Assembly (NCBI RefSeq): GCF_003350925.1
Contig: NZ_KZ857178.1
Span: 227,833-291,832 of the forward strand
Reading direction: 5' to 3'
From: Dyella tabacisoli
Lineage (GTDB): Bacteria; Pseudomonadota; Gammaproteobacteria; Xanthomonadales; Rhodanobacteraceae
DNA length: 64,000 nt
The translations under genes and the position numbers were made by a program. Positions 43,265 through 52,878 of the stretch are shown one piece after another (position 1 is the stretch's first letter; each line of letters starts with the position of its first letter). A model generated the notes under the pieces. That model saw nothing but the letters and a program-made list of their open reading frames with translations. It did not search any database and had not been told where the DNA came from.

Positions 43265-44050
43265 ATGGCAAATCTGCAAGGCAAAGTAGCGTTGATTACC
43301 GGTGCAGCCAGCGGTATCGGCAAGGCGATTGCCGAGTTGTATGCGAAAAACGGCGCCATGGTGGCGATTGCCGACATCAACCAGCAGGCGGCCGATGCGG
43401 CGGCGGCGGAAATCAATGCGGCCGGGGGCAAGGCGATCGGTATCGCGATGGATGTCACCGACGAGGCGGCGGTAAACGCAGGCACCGATAAAGTGGTGGC
43501 GACCTTCGGTCAGTTGGATATTTTGATCTCCAATGCCGGCGTGCAGATCATCAACCCGATCGATCAGTTTGCGTTCGCCGACTGGAAGAAGATGCTGGCG
43601 ATCCATCTGGATGGCGGCTTCCTCACCACCAAGGCCGCGCTCAAGTACATGTACAAGGACAATCACGGCGGCGTCGTGATCTATATGGGTTCGGTGCATT
43701 CGCACGAAGCCTCTAAGCTGAAATCAGCCTATGTCACGGCCAAGCACGGCTTGTTGGGCCTGGCCCGCACGCTGGCTAAAGAAGGCGCTGCGCATAACGT
43801 GCGTTCGCATGTGATCTGTCCAGGTTTTGTGCGAACCCCACTGGTGGAGAAGCAGATTCCCGAGCAGGCCAAAGAGCTGGGCATCAGCGAGGCTGATGTA
43901 ATCAAGACCGTCATGCTTAAAGACACCGTCGATGGCGTATTCACCACGGTGGAAGACATCGCCGAAACCGCGTTGTTTCTGGCCGCTTTCCCGTCGGCTG
44001 CATTGACGGGTCAATCGTTCGTGGTCAGCCACGGCTGGTACATGCAGTAA
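43265..44050 (+). CDS. bdhA: 3-hydroxybutyrate dehydrogenase (SDR family)
   Basis: A 261-residue short-chain dehydrogenase. The cofactor motif is '[18 protein letters not shown]', then 'NAG' in '[12 protein letters not shown]'. The catalytic Ser-Tyr-Lys are in '[20 protein letters not shown]'. The 'SVH...[10 protein letters not shown]' form and '[20 protein letters not shown]' are typical of D-3-hydroxybutyrate dehydrogenase. It interconverts 3-hydroxybutyrate and acetoacetate. The next gene, acetoacetate decarboxylase, would use its product, supporting the call. Confidence 0.92.
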   Translation: MANLQGKVALITGAASGIGKAIAELYAKNGAMVAIADINQQAADAAAAEINAAGGKAIGIAMDVTDEAAVNAGTDKVVATFGQLDILISNAGVQIINPIDQFAFADWKKMLAIHLDGGFLTTKAALKYMYKDNHGGVVIYMGSVHSHEASKLKSAYVTAKHGLLGLARTLAKEGAAHNVRSHVICPGFVRTPLVEKQIPEQAKELGISEADVIKTVMLKDTVDGVFTTVEDIAETALFLAAFPSAALTGQSFVVSHGWYMQ

Positions 44051-44164
44051 GCGCGTGCGTTGCCTCGCCCGGTATGGCCGGGCGAGGCTGAGCGTGTCCT
44101 TTCGGAAGGTATCAGGCCCGCATCGATAGTTGCGGGTCCAGTGGTCCAGTCGCCAGGAGTATGT

Positions 44165-44908
44165 ATGAAGATCGCCGATGTCAAAGCGAACGCATTTGCC
44201 ATGCCGTTGACCAGTCCGGCCTTCCCCCCCGGACCGTATCGATTCGTTAACCGCGAGTTTCTGATTATCACGTATCGCACCGATCTCGATGCGTTGCGCG
44301 CGGTGGTACCCGAGCCGCTGGAAGTGACCGAGCCGTTGGTCAAATACGAATTCATCCGCATGCCTGATTCCACCGGCTTCGGCGACTACACCGAATCGGG
44401 TCAGGTGATTCCGGTCAGCTTTCGTGGTCAGCACGGCGGCTATGTGCATTCGATGTACTTGAACGATCACCCCCCCATCGCCGGCGGTCGCGAGCTGTGG
44501 GGCTTCCCCAAGAAGCTGGCCAGTCCGCTGCTGGAAACCGAGATCGATACCTTGGTCGGTACTCTGGACTACGGCAAGGTGCGGGTGGCCAAGGCCACCA
44601 TGGGTTTCAAGCATCGCCAGGCCGATCAGGCGGCCGTGCTGGCGGCACTGGCCGCGCCGAATTTTCTGCTGAAGATCATTCCGCATGTGGACGGCACGCC
44701 GCGGATCTGCGAACTGGTCCGCTACTACACCACCAATGTCACCTTGAAAGGTGCGTGGAATGGTCCGGCGTCGTTGGAGCTGCATCCGCATGCGCTGGCG
44801 CCGGTGGCGGATCTACCGGTACTCAAAGTGGAATCGGCCTTGCATTTCATCACCGATCTCACCCTCGATCTGGGCACTGTCGTGCATGACTACCTGGCCA
44901 ATGACTGA
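44165..44908 (+). CDS. adc: Acetoacetate decarboxylase
   Basis: A 247-residue enzyme that converts acetoacetate to acetone and CO2. The Schiff-base Lys lies in '[17 protein letters not shown]', exactly the motif of Clostridium Adc. '[20 protein letters not shown]' is the family's N-terminal region. The ATG at 44165 follows AGGAG at 5 bases; an overlapping ATG four bases upstream is out of frame. It overlaps the patatin gene by one base (TGATG), so they are coupled. Confidence 0.92.
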   Translation: MKIADVKANAFAMPLTSPAFPPGPYRFVNREFLIITYRTDLDALRAVVPEPLEVTEPLVKYEFIRMPDSTGFGDYTESGQVIPVSFRGQHGGYVHSMYLNDHPPIAGGRELWGFPKKLASPLLETEIDTLVGTLDYGKVRVAKATMGFKHRQADQAAVLAALAAPNFLLKIIPHVDGTPRICELVRYYTTNVTLKGAWNGPASLELHPHALAPVADLPVLKVESALHFITDLTLDLGTVVHDYLAND

Positions 44909-46101
44909 TGGATATCCCCAAGAGCAAATCGCATAAGCCGGCCGAGCAACATCCATTGCAAGCCGTGCGCGATAAGTATCAGTTGACCGCGCTGGTGCTA
45001 CAGGGCGGCGGCGCCTTGGGCGCCTATCAGGCCGGCGTGTATCAGGCGCTGGACGAGGCCGGGTTACAGCCGGACTGGATCGCCGGTATCTCGATTGGCG
45101 CATTGAACGCCGCGATCATTGCCGGCAATGCGCCGCAGCACCGGGTCGAGCGACTGCACGAGTTCTGGGACACGATCTGCCAGCCGCCGTTTTTCCCCGC
45201 GCCGTTTGCCTCGCCGATGTTCGACAATCTGAGCTGGCCTATGCAGCTACAGAATGGGTTTAGCGGCCTGGCCGCATGGCGGGCGATGACCGAGGGCCAG
45301 GCGGGCTTTTTTTATCCCCGTATTCCACCGCCGTTTTTCCAGATGAAGGCGGGCCCTGCCAACGCGAGCTTCTACGACACGGCACCACTGCGCAGCACGT
45401 TGGAGCGGTTGGTCGATTTCGATCGCATCAATGATGCGCGCGCCATGCGAGTGTCGGTGGGTGCGGTGAACGTGCGCACGGGTAACTTCGCCTATTTCGA
45501 TAACACCCAGGGGCCGTTGCGCGCCGAGCATTTCATGGCCTCCGGCGCACTGCCGCCGGGTTTTCCGGCGGTGGAAATCGATGGCGAATTTTACTGGGAT
45601 GGCGGCATGGTTTCGAATACGCCGCTGTACAAAGTATTGGCCGAGCGTCCCTGCCATGACGCACTGATTTTCCAGGTCGATCTTTGGAGCGCCGTAGGCG
45701 AGCTGCCGCGCGACCTGACCGAGGTCGCCGCGCGTACTAAAGATATTCAGTTCTCCAGCCGTACCCGCATGGTCACTGAGTACATGCGCCTCAATCAGGA
45801 AAATCAGCGCCTGATGCACGATTTGATGGCGCTGGTGCCGGCCGAACGCCATGGCGAACTGGCCTATCGCCGCGCCGAGGCGCGCGCCTCCGGTGCGCTG
45901 ACCAATCTGGTGCATCTGATTTATCGCAACAAGCCCTACGAAGGGCATTACAAAGACTACGAATTCAGTGCCAATAGCATGCGCGAACATTGGCGCAGCG
46001 GCCTGGCTGACATGCAGCACACGCTGACACATCCGCAGTGGCTCAACGCGCCCAGCCCGGAACACCCCTTTGTCACGCATGACGTGCATCGACATGATTA
46101 A
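44908..46101 (+). CDS. Patatin-like phospholipase with DUF3734-like C-terminus
   Basis: A 397-residue lipid hydrolase. The oxyanion motif is 'LVLQGGGALGAYQAGVYQAL', the nucleophile Ser sits in 'IAGISIGALNAAI' (GxSxG), and the dyad Asp is in 'FYWDGGMVSNTPL'. The C-terminal part ('SRTRMVTEYMRLNQENQRLM', 'VHLIYRNKPYEGHYKDYEFS') is the DUF3734 type. In Legionella a patatin (PatD) is co-transcribed with bdhA and affects lipid and polyhydroxybutyrate metabolism. The same pairing here suggests a shared role in hydroxybutyrate or membrane-lipid turnover. Confidence 0.92.
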   Translation: MDIPKSKSHKPAEQHPLQAVRDKYQLTALVLQGGGALGAYQAGVYQALDEAGLQPDWIAGISIGALNAAIIAGNAPQHRVERLHEFWDTICQPPFFPAPFASPMFDNLSWPMQLQNGFSGLAAWRAMTEGQAGFFYPRIPPPFFQMKAGPANASFYDTAPLRSTLERLVDFDRINDARAMRVSVGAVNVRTGNFAYFDNTQGPLRAEHFMASGALPPGFPAVEIDGEFYWDGGMVSNTPLYKVLAERPCHDALIFQVDLWSAVGELPRDLTEVAARTKDIQFSSRTRMVTEYMRLNQENQRLMHDLMALVPAERHGELAYRRAEARASGALTNLVHLIYRNKPYEGHYKDYEFSANSMREHWRSGLADMQHTLTHPQWLNAPSPEHPFVTHDVHRHD

Positions 46102-46122
46102 TCCCTCCCAAGGACTTCTGGC

Positions 46123-46986
46123 ATGACCCTTAAAGCGGCTTTTATCGGCCTCGGCGCCATGGGCACACCCATGGCAGGACATCTGCAATCGAAGGGGCTG
46201 CTGCATGCCGTGGCCAATCGCACGCACGCCAAGGCGCAGGCACTGGCGCATGAACTCGGCGTTATCGCGCCGGCCACCCTGGCCGAGCTGGCTGCATCGT
46301 GCGATGTGATCGCTCTATGCGTTACCGCCGACGCGGATGTACTCGCTACGGTGGATGCGTTGGCGGCGCACCTCAAGCCTGGCGCCATCGTCATCGATCA
46401 TTCCACCGTGGCGCCGGATACCGCCAAACAGGCGGCGAGCCGCCTCAATGCGGTCGGTGCGCATTTCCTCGATGCGCCGGTTTCCGGTGGTGTTGAGGGC
46501 GCGAAGAACGGCAAGCTATCGGTGATGGTCGGTGGCGAGGCGCAGGTGCTGGAGCGTGCGCGGCCGGTGTTGGAAGCCTATGCCTTGCGGGTTACGCATA
46601 TGGGTGGTGTCGGCGCCGGGCAGGCCACCAAGGCGGTCAATCAAGTGTTGGTCGCCGGCATCGCACAAGCCGTATGCGAAGGGCTGGCTCTGGGCGAGGC
46701 ACTGGGGCTTGCACCCGAGCATCTGCTGCCCACGCTGGGTGCGGGCGCCGCCGGTAGCTGGTTCTTGGAAAAGCGCGGCGCGACCATGTTGCGCAACGAG
46801 TTTTCCGTTGGTTTCAAACTCGCCTTGTTGCACAAGGATCTCGCTATTGTCCGGGGCATTGCCGAGCAGGCCGGAACCGGCCGCAACGTGATCGAGCGCT
46901 CGCTGGCCGACTACGCCGAGTTGATGAGCCAGGGCTATGGCGATGACGATATCTCCGCGCTGATTCGGCTCAAGCGGCACGGCTGA
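46123..46986 (+). CDS. 3-hydroxyisobutyrate / 2-hydroxy-3-oxopropionate dehydrogenase family protein
   Basis: A 287-residue beta-hydroxyacid dehydrogenase. The NAD(P) motif is 'FIGLGAMGTPMAGHLQSKG'. The substrate loop is 'DAPVSGGVEGAKNGKLSVMV' and the catalytic Lys lies in 'GAGQATKAVNQVLVAG'. Members reduce or oxidise small beta-hydroxyacids. It begins 21 bases after the patatin stop and completes the ketone-body-like operon; the exact substrate is not shown. Confidence 0.9.
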   Translation: MTLKAAFIGLGAMGTPMAGHLQSKGLLHAVANRTHAKAQALAHELGVIAPATLAELAASCDVIALCVTADADVLATVDALAAHLKPGAIVIDHSTVAPDTAKQAASRLNAVGAHFLDAPVSGGVEGAKNGKLSVMVGGEAQVLERARPVLEAYALRVTHMGGVGAGQATKAVNQVLVAGIAQAVCEGLALGEALGLAPEHLLPTLGAGAAGSWFLEKRGATMLRNEFSVGFKLALLHKDLAIVRGIAEQAGTGRNVIERSLADYAELMSQGYGDDDISALIRLKRHG

Positions 46987-47205
46987 TGTAAGAGCCTGCT
47001 CAAAGTCTCCCGGTGGCCCCCGCCGGGAGCGGTTTACGCGCAGGACAAGGAAGAGCGAAAGAGTGTATGTCCGTACACGACGGAGTGCGGACAGATTCTG
47101 TCGGCCGTCCTTGGCGGAGGTGCGGGCGCGGCAGCCGGCGGCGGTGGCGCGATTCTCATAATCATCATCGGCCCGATCAAGTCGAAGCTCGGCAAGGGCG
47201 GCTGA
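46987..47205 (+). pseudogene. Small Gly-rich hydrophobic ORF lacking a normal start
   Basis: Directly after the stop of the dehydrogenase, the same frame stays open for 72 codons and ends 7 bases before a strong terminator. The last 54 codons look coding: 'AQDKEERKSVCPYTTECGQ', then a Gly/Ala-rich membrane-like stretch 'GGGAGAAAGGGGAILIIIIG' and a basic tail ending in 'LGKGG'. A signal-peptidase-like 'GAVYA' precedes 'QDKEER', but there is no hydrophobic core and no ATG, GTG or TTG in frame. The 5' part probably was lost or replaced by a repeat-like hairpin at 47009-47030. It may also be a small gene using another start. Confidence 0.4.
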
Positions 47206-47212
47206 TTGAAAC

Positions 47213-47241
47213 AAACAAGGGCGCCATCGGCGCCCTTGTTT
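47213..47241. terminator. Strong hairpin terminator between convergent genes
   Basis: A perfect 13-bp stem (AAACAAGGGCGCC / GGCGCCCTTGTTT) with a 3-base loop. The palindrome has T residues on both strands and can end both the bdhA operon and the SPOR gene. Confidence 0.88.
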
Positions 47242-47275
47242 CGTTACAGACATCGCTTGATGCCGTGGTGCTTAT

Positions 47276-48001
47276 TTATTTGCCTTCTTTCAGCGCGATC
47301 GCACTGATTCCGGCTGAGGACAAGCGTTGCTTGGTGGCTTCCAGCTCGGTCGCCGAACGGAAGGGGCCGAGGCGGACGCGGTTGTAGCTCTGTCCATTGA
47401 CGTTGACGCTGGCTACGTTGGCGACAAAACCTTGCAGGGCGAGCTTGGCCTTCAGACTTTCGGCATCGGCTGCGCTGGGGAAGGCACCCACCTGCAGCAG
47501 GTAGCCACTGCCGCCAGCCGGTGCGGCGGCCACGGGGGCGGCCGGTGCGGCGGTGATGTTTTCGGTGACCGCAGGGGGCGTATTGGTGACCGCGGGTTTC
47601 TGCGCGGCAGCCTGTTGTTGCGCCTGCGCGGCCTGTTGCTGCGCGGCGACCTGTTTCTGCTGTGCCTCGGCGCGGGCTTGCGCGCTGATCTCCGCATCAG
47701 GAATGCGTACTTCTTTCTCAGAGAGCACCGAATAGAAATCGAACTGCGGTTTCTTCGGTGCGGTGGTGCTCTCGCTGGCGGCCGGCTGCTCGACAGCGCC
47801 TGGTTCACTACCGCGTTGCGCCGTGGCTTGGGAGTTCGGCTGGGGGGCGTCGCCGGATTTGCCGCCCATCGGAAGCTGGCCGCGCCATACGAACATCAGC
47901 ACGGCGCCAATCAGCACGCCGATGATGGCCCAGCCCCATGCCGGAAAACCGCCGCTGTTATTGCGTACGGCCTGGCGGCCCTTGCTCTTGCGTGCTGCCA
48001 T
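47276..48001 (-). CDS. SPOR-domain inner-membrane protein (FtsN-like)
   Basis: A 241-residue protein with a basic N-terminus, one membrane helix ('FPAWGWAIIGVLIGAVLMFV', about 19-40), a long Gln/Ala-rich periplasmic linker ('AEAQQKQVAAQQQAAQAQQQ') and a C-terminal SPOR domain ('YLLQVGAFPSAADAESLKAK', 'RVRLGPFRSATELEATKQRL'). SPOR domains bind denuded glycan strands at the division septum, so it may act like FtsN. It overlaps the argS stop by one base (TAATG), a coupling also seen in other Xanthomonadales. Confidence 0.92.
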   Translation of the reverse strand: MAARKSKGRQAVRNNSGGFPAWGWAIIGVLIGAVLMFVWRGQLPMGGKSGDAPQPNSQATAQRGSEPGAVEQPAASESTTAPKKPQFDFYSVLSEKEVRIPDAEISAQARAEAQQKQVAAQQQAAQAQQQAAAQKPAVTNTPPAVTENITAAPAAPVAAAPAGGSGYLLQVGAFPSAADAESLKAKLALQGFVANVASVNVNGQSYNRVRLGPFRSATELEATKQRLSSAGISAIALKEGK

Positions 48002-49701
48002 TACATGCTCTCCGGGGCGTCGAGGCCCAGCAAACCGAGGCCATTCTTCAACACTTGCCGGGTCGCCGTCAGCAGGGCGAGGCGGGCATCGCGAAGTTCG
48101 GTCTCGTCGATCAGTACTTTGTGTTTGTCGTAGAAGGTGTGCAATGCGTTGGCCAGTTCGCGCAGCCAGTTCGCAATCAGGTGCGGCTCCAGGCTGGCGG
48201 CCGCGATTTCGACCATTTCCGGGTAACGCGACAGCTCGGTCAGTAGCGCCTGCTCATCCTCATTGCCGAGCAGGGCCAGTTGCCGCAGGCCGTCTTCGAT
48301 GCGGAAACTCCAGCCTTTCTCCCCCAACTGACGGAATACCCGGCAGATGCGTGCATGCGCATATTGCACGTAGTAGACGGGATTGTCCCGGCTCTGCGAG
48401 CGGGCCAGGTCGATATCGAAGACCAGTTGGGAATCGGCTTTGCGGGCAATCAGGAAGTAACGCGTGGCATCGCGGCCGACCTCGTCGATCAGATCGCGCA
48501 GGGTGAGGTAGGAGCCGGCACGCTTGGAGATCTTCACCTCTTCGCCGCCACGCAACACGGTCACCATCTGGTGCAGCACGTACTCCGGCCAGCCCTTGGG
48601 GATGCCGCAATCGAGCGCCTGCAGGCCGGCTTTCACGCGGGCCAGGCTGCCATGGTGGTCCGAGCCAAGCTCGGTGATCGCGCGCTCGTAGCCGCGCTGC
48701 CACTTGCTCAGGTGATAGGCCACGTCCGGCAAAAAGTAGGTATAGGTGCCGTCGGACTTGCGCATGACGCGGTCTTTGTCGTCACCGAAATCGGTACTGC
48801 GCAACCACAGTGCGCCGCCTTCCTCGTAGGTATGGCCGTGAGCGATCAATTCGCGCACGGTCTCTTCCACTTTGCCGTCGCTGTACAGCGATGACTCCAG
48901 GAAATAGGTGTCAAAACCGACGCCGAACGCCTGCAGATCAAGGTCCTGTTCGCGGCGCAGGCTCGCCACGGCGAACTGACGGATCGCATCGAGGTTGTCG
49001 ATGTCTTTCGCGCCGGTAACGGTGTGACCGTCGGCCACCACTGATTCGCCCGCCAGATAGGCCTTGGCGACATCGGCGATGTAGTCGCCGCGGTAACCGT
49101 CTTCCGGCCAGCCGGCATCGCCTGGGTTATGTCCCTTGGCGCGTGCCTGCACCGAAATCGCCAGATTCTGGATCTGCACGCCGGCATCGTTGTAGTAGAA
49201 CTCGCGCTTTACGTTCCAGCCGGTCGCATCCAGCAAGCGGCTCAGGCAGTCGCCGATGGCCGCCGCGCGGCCATGGCCGACATGCAGCGGACCGGTCGGG
49301 TTCGCCGAAACGAACTCCACACCTGCTGTTTTACCGTTACCGGTGCGGCTGCGGCCGTAGGCATCTGCTTCGGCGATGATGCGCTGCAGTTCGGCGTGAT
49401 ACGCGCCGGCTGCCAGAAAGAAGTTGATGAAACCCGGCCCGGCGATCTCTACCTTGGCCACCAGCGTATTGGCGGGTATGGCGGCGACCAGCTTTTCCGC
49501 CAGCTCGCGTGGTTTGGCGCGTGCGGGCTTGGCCAGCAGCATCGCTGCATTGCTGGCGAAATCACCATGCTCGCGGCTACGCGCGCGTTCGATCACGAAG
49601 TTCGGCACTTCGAGTTCGGCGGGCAGGGTGTTGTCGTTTTGCAGGGTGCGAATGGCCTGCAGCAGCAGTTCGCGCAGCTGTTCTTTCACGGATAGGGTCA
49701 A
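48001..49701 (-). CDS. argS: Arginyl-tRNA synthetase
   Basis: A 566-residue class I synthetase. The N-terminal Add-1 domain is followed by the HIGH motif as '[18 protein letters not shown]', the family region '[16 protein letters not shown]', the KMSKS equivalent '[20 protein letters not shown]' and the anticodon-binding domain ('[17 protein letters not shown]'). The length matches the family. It forms a unit with the SPOR gene and is probably transcribed from the AT-rich intergenic region to its right. Confidence 0.96.
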   Translation of the reverse strand: MTLSVKEQLRELLLQAIRTLQNDNTLPAELEVPNFVIERARSREHGDFASNAAMLLAKPARAKPRELAEKLVAAIPANTLVAKVEIAGPGFINFFLAAGAYHAELQRIIAEADAYGRSRTGNGKTAGVEFVSANPTGPLHVGHGRAAAIGDCLSRLLDATGWNVKREFYYNDAGVQIQNLAISVQARAKGHNPGDAGWPEDGYRGDYIADVAKAYLAGESVVADGHTVTGAKDIDNLDAIRQFAVASLRREQDLDLQAFGVGFDTYFLESSLYSDGKVEETVRELIAHGHTYEEGGALWLRSTDFGDDKDRVMRKSDGTYTYFLPDVAYHLSKWQRGYERAITELGSDHHGSLARVKAGLQALDCGIPKGWPEYVLHQMVTVLRGGEEVKISKRAGSYLTLRDLIDEVGRDATRYFLIARKADSQLVFDIDLARSQSRDNPVYYVQYAHARICRVFRQLGEKGWSFRIEDGLRQLALLGNEDEQALLTELSRYPEMVEIAAASLEPHLIANWLRELANALHTFYDKHKVLIDETELRDARLALLTATRQVLKNGLGLLGLDAPESM

Positions 49702-50263
49702 GCGGCAATGGAACCGGTAATGCTAGCAGACCGACGTACGTCGCCGTTGTCCAGGCTTATGGCGGGTGTTTATCTGGGGCCGTAGCTGGTCTGCCCGCAT
49801 CTCTTCGGTGCGCTGGCTCGACAGCCAGCCAGGCTGCCTTCCCCATCACCCCTGTGATCTGCGAGCAAACAACTACGGTGAACGCCTGCGTTGAATAGAT
49901 CAGGGCATCCTTAACGTGCTGCGATGCGGTGGGAAAGGCTGTGGATAAGTCTGTGAGGAACCTCGTGGCGCGGGTCTTTCACAATCGCTGTCGTCGGTTA
50001 GAAATGCCTTTGCCATAAAAATAATTGTTTAAAAATAAATAGTTATAAGACCATTGTGAGGCGATGAACAAGATCGGGCCGGCAAGGGCCGCGCTGACCG
50101 ATTTGTGCATAAGTTTTGGGGGCAGGCTGGCGTTGGCCGCACTATGTTGACGTCACGCTTCTGTCATGCCGCGCTGCGACACTGCGCTGCGTACTCCCCA
50201 GCACCCTCCCCGCTGGCAGGAGTGCTGAGATGCCGTACCTCTCACCTCCCCAGAAAACGGCCC
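49702..50263. other. Intergenic region with AT-rich block and two DnaA-box-like sites
   Basis: No protein gene is seen. TGTGGATAA at 49940-49948 is a perfect DnaA box (reverse strand) and TGTGCATAA at 50104-50112 fits the looser consensus. An AT-rich block lies between them (about 50014-50050). The region should hold the argS promoter. From about 50100 to the terminator at 50264 the forward strand could encode a non-coding RNA. The dnaA, gyrB and other origin-marker genes are absent, so an origin is unlikely. Confidence 0.45.
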
Positions 50264-50294
50264 AAACGGCGCGGCTCCCCCGCGCCGTTTTTTT
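50264..50294 (+). terminator. Strong forward intrinsic terminator without an obvious forward gene
   Basis: A perfect 11-bp stem (AAACGGCGCGG / CCGCGCCGTTT), 5-base loop and a run of 7 T residues on the plus strand. The only neighbour on that strand is far upstream. On the minus strand it follows radC and could end it, but the T-run there is weaker. Confidence 0.85.
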
Positions 50295-50324
50295 GTGCGT
50301 AGGGCGTGCGGGAGATGCGAAGCC

Positions 50325-50996
50325 TCAAAGCAGGCCGCGCGCGGCCATCGAGACCGGCTCGTCGGCACCGATGATGAGGTGATCGAGGACACGCACGCCG
50401 ACCAATTGCAGGGCGTCGCTTAGCTCGCGTGTGATGGTGCGATCTGCCGCGCTTGGCTCGGCGACGCCTGAGGGATGGTTGTGCGCCAGGATGACCGCGC
50501 ATGCGTTATGCCGCAGGCAGGCGCGGACTACCTCGCGTGGATGCACGTTGGCGCCATCCACGGTACCGCGGAAAAGTTCTTCGAACGCCAGTACGCGATG
50601 GCGGTTGTCCAGAAACAGGCAGGCGAACACTTCGTATGGCAGGTGCTGCAGTCGGGCGCGTAAATAGTCGCCGCTGTCGCGGGGGTTATTCAGGCCAGGA
50701 CGGGCGGACAGTTGCTCGCCCAGTGCACGCCGAGCCAGTTCAAGTGCAGCGATCAGCCGGGCACGCTTGGTCGGGCCGATGCCGGGAAGCTGCTGCATTT
50801 GCTGCGGGTCGCTGAGCAGGGTGCGCAGACTGCCGGCCGCAGCCAGCCATTCGCGGCCCAGCGTGATTGCGTCTTTACCGCGCGTGCCACTGCCAAGCAG
50901 CACAGCGATCAACTCGGCATCAGACAATGCCTCGGTACCGCGACTTAACAACTTTTCGCGCGGGCGTTCTTGTTCGGGCCATTCACGGATGCTCAT
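50325..50996 (-). CDS. radC: RadC-family (JAMM domain) DNA repair-associated protein
   Basis: A 223-residue RadC protein. The N-terminal helix-hairpin-helix region has 'LPGIGPTKRARLIAALELAR'. The JAMM metal site is complete: 'AVILAHNHPSGVAEPSAAD' (HxHxxPSG...D) with an upstream Glu in 'AFEELFRGTVDGANVHPREV'. Despite the name, its role in repair is unclear. It diverges from coaBC, the same order as in Pseudomonas. Confidence 0.94.
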   Translation of the reverse strand: MSIREWPEQERPREKLLSRGTEALSDAELIAVLLGSGTRGKDAITLGREWLAAAGSLRTLLSDPQQMQQLPGIGPTKRARLIAALELARRALGEQLSARPGLNNPRDSGDYLRARLQHLPYEVFACLFLDNRHRVLAFEELFRGTVDGANVHPREVVRACLRHNACAVILAHNHPSGVAEPSAADRTITRELSDALQLVGVRVLDHLIIGADEPVSMAARGLL

Positions 50997-51093
50997 GGGT
51001 CAAAGCATGCTGGTATGTGCGTCCTCTGGGCAGCGGTGGTTGGAGGCGAATCCGGTAAGCTAAGCGCTTGCCCGTTTGTCAGGCCTGTCTTAC

Positions 51094-52323
51094 ATGAGTC
51101 TTGCTCAAGCTGATCTTGCTGGTCTTGCCCAGCGCCGCATTCTGCTCGGTGTGTCCGGCGGCATTGCCGCCTACAAGTCGTGTGAATTAGTTCGTCGTCT
51201 GCGTGACCTCGGCGCCGAAGTGCGCGTGGTCATGACGGAAAGGGCGACCCATTTTGTCAGTGCCACCACGTTTCAGGCGCTGTCCGGCCAAGCTGTGCGG
51301 GTCAGCCTGTGGGACGAACAGGCCGAAGCGGCGATGGGCCACATCGAGCTGGCGCGCTGGGCCGAGCGAATTCTGATTGCTCCGGCCAGTGCGGACATCA
51401 TTGCGCGCCTTGCGCACGGCTTGGCCGATGATCTGCTGACCACCCTATGTCTGGCCAGCGCCGCTCCGCTGTATGTGGCCCCGGCGATGAATCAGCAGAT
51501 GTGGGCGCATGCAGCGGTGCAGGCGAATGTCGCCACGCTGCGCCAACGCGGCGTGCATCTGCTCGGTCCGGCATCGGGCGATCAGGCCTGCGGAGACATT
51601 GGTTCGGGCCGGATGCTGGAACCGCTGGAGTTGCGCGAGGCGCTGCTTGCCTCGTTCGCCAGGCAGGTGCTGCGTGGGCTGAAAGTAGTGGTCAGTGCCG
51701 GGCCGACTTATGAAGACATTGATCCGGTGCGTTTCATCGGCAACCGCAGCTCCGGCCGGATGGGTTTTGCCGTCGCCGAAGCGGCCGCACAAGCGGGTGC
51801 CGAGGTGAGCCTGATCGCCGGGCCGGTGAGCCTGCCCACGCCAGCCGGGGTGGCGCATCGCGTCGATGTGCGCAGCGCCGCGCAAATGCAGGCGGCAGTG
51901 CTTGAGGCCGTGGGCCAGGCGCAGATTTATATCGGTGCGGCCGCTGTCGGCGATTACCGTCCGGCCAGTGTCGCCGAGCAAAAGCTGAAAAAGCAGGACG
52001 GTGACGGCCTGACACTCAAGTTGACCCAGAATCCTGACATTCTGGTCGATCTGTCTGCGCAAACCGTGCGGCCTTTCCTGGTTGGTTTCGCCGCCGAGAC
52101 GCATGATGTAGCGGCTTACGCACAAGATAAATTGCAACGCAAAGGATTGGACATGATTGCCGCCAACTTGGTCGGTGGCGGCCTTGGTTTCGAGGCTGCC
52201 GACAACGCATTGAGCCTGTATTGGCCGGGCGGCTCGATCGAGCTGCCGCGTGCAGGCAAATCAGAGTTGGCACGGCAGTTAATCGCCCACGTGGCCGAAC
52301 GCTATCGGGCGGCGCGCCCATGA
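51094..52323 (+). CDS. coaBC: Bifunctional phosphopantothenoylcysteine decarboxylase / phosphopantothenate-cysteine ligase
   Basis: A 409-residue CoA-biosynthesis enzyme. The N-terminal flavoprotein (CoaC) domain has '[20 protein letters not shown]' and the catalytic His in '[20 protein letters not shown]', plus 'PAMNQQMW'. The C-terminal CoaB domain begins near residue 185 with '[20 protein letters not shown]' and '[17 protein letters not shown]'. The ATG at 51094 is preferred over a TTG 18 bases upstream; no Shine-Dalgarno sequence is visible. It is coupled to dut by an ATGA overlap. Confidence 0.95.
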   Translation: MSLAQADLAGLAQRRILLGVSGGIAAYKSCELVRRLRDLGAEVRVVMTERATHFVSATTFQALSGQAVRVSLWDEQAEAAMGHIELARWAERILIAPASADIIARLAHGLADDLLTTLCLASAAPLYVAPAMNQQMWAHAAVQANVATLRQRGVHLLGPASGDQACGDIGSGRMLEPLELREALLASFARQVLRGLKVVVSAGPTYEDIDPVRFIGNRSSGRMGFAVAEAAAQAGAEVSLIAGPVSLPTPAGVAHRVDVRSAAQMQAAVLEAVGQAQIYIGAAAVGDYRPASVAEQKLKKQDGDGLTLKLTQNPDILVDLSAQTVRPFLVGFAAETHDVAAYAQDKLQRKGLDMIAANLVGGGLGFEAADNALSLYWPGGSIELPRAGKSELARQLIAHVAERYRAARP

Positions 52324-52775
52324 TCGAGGTCGAGCTGAAGATTCTCGACCCGCGCCTGGGCAACGCCATCCCGCTACCGCAAGCCGCAACCACGGGCAGC
52401 GCCGGCATGGATTTACGTGCCGCGTTGGATGTGCCGCTCACCCTGGCACCGGGCGAAAGCGCGCTAGTGCCTAGTGGTATCGCGATTCACATTGCGGATC
52501 CGGGCTGGTGCGCGTTGATCGTGCCACGCTCGGGACTCGGGCATAAGCATGGGCTGGTCATGGGTAACCTGGTCGGTGTGATCGACGCGGATTACCAGGG
52601 GCCTTTGATGATTTCCTGCTGGAACCGTGGCACGCAGCCGTACACCATCGCCGTAGGCGATCGCATCGCGCAGATGCTGTTGGTGCCGGTAGCGCAGGCG
52701 CAATTGAAGGTAGTGCCGGAATTTACGCCGTCGCAGCGGGGCGTAGGCGGTTTCGGTTCAACGGGCGTCAATTAG
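52320..52775 (+). CDS. dut: dUTP diphosphatase (dUTPase)
   Basis: A 151-residue trimeric dUTPase. All five motifs are visible: '[11 protein letters not shown]' (1), '[11 protein letters not shown]' (2), '[13 protein letters not shown]' (3), '[12 protein letters not shown]' (4) and the C-terminal '[12 protein letters not shown]' (5). It removes dUTP and makes dUMP for dTMP synthesis. Its start overlaps the coaBC stop (ATGA), giving tight coupling. Confidence 0.97.
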   Translation: MIEVELKILDPRLGNAIPLPQAATTGSAGMDLRAALDVPLTLAPGESALVPSGIAIHIADPGWCALIVPRSGLGHKHGLVMGNLVGVIDADYQGPLMISCWNRGTQPYTIAVGDRIAQMLLVPVAQAQLKVVPEFTPSQRGVGGFGSTGVN

Positions 52776-52878
52776 TACAGGTCAATTCAGTACAGGCCGA
52801 AGCAATACAAACAGAAGGGGGTCAGACCGTCCGCGCGCTGCGCAGGTCAATGATCCGATAACCGTAAGGGGCGGGGGT

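Noticed and set aside
49702..50263. Chromosomal origin of replication
   Set aside because: Only two DnaA-type boxes are present, and no dnaA, dnaN, gyrB, rpmH or parB gene is near.
50105..50302. 65-codon plus-strand ORF before the terminator
   Set aside because: Its composition (many Arg, Pro, Cys and Ser) is that of non-coding GC-rich DNA, and it runs into the terminator hairpin.
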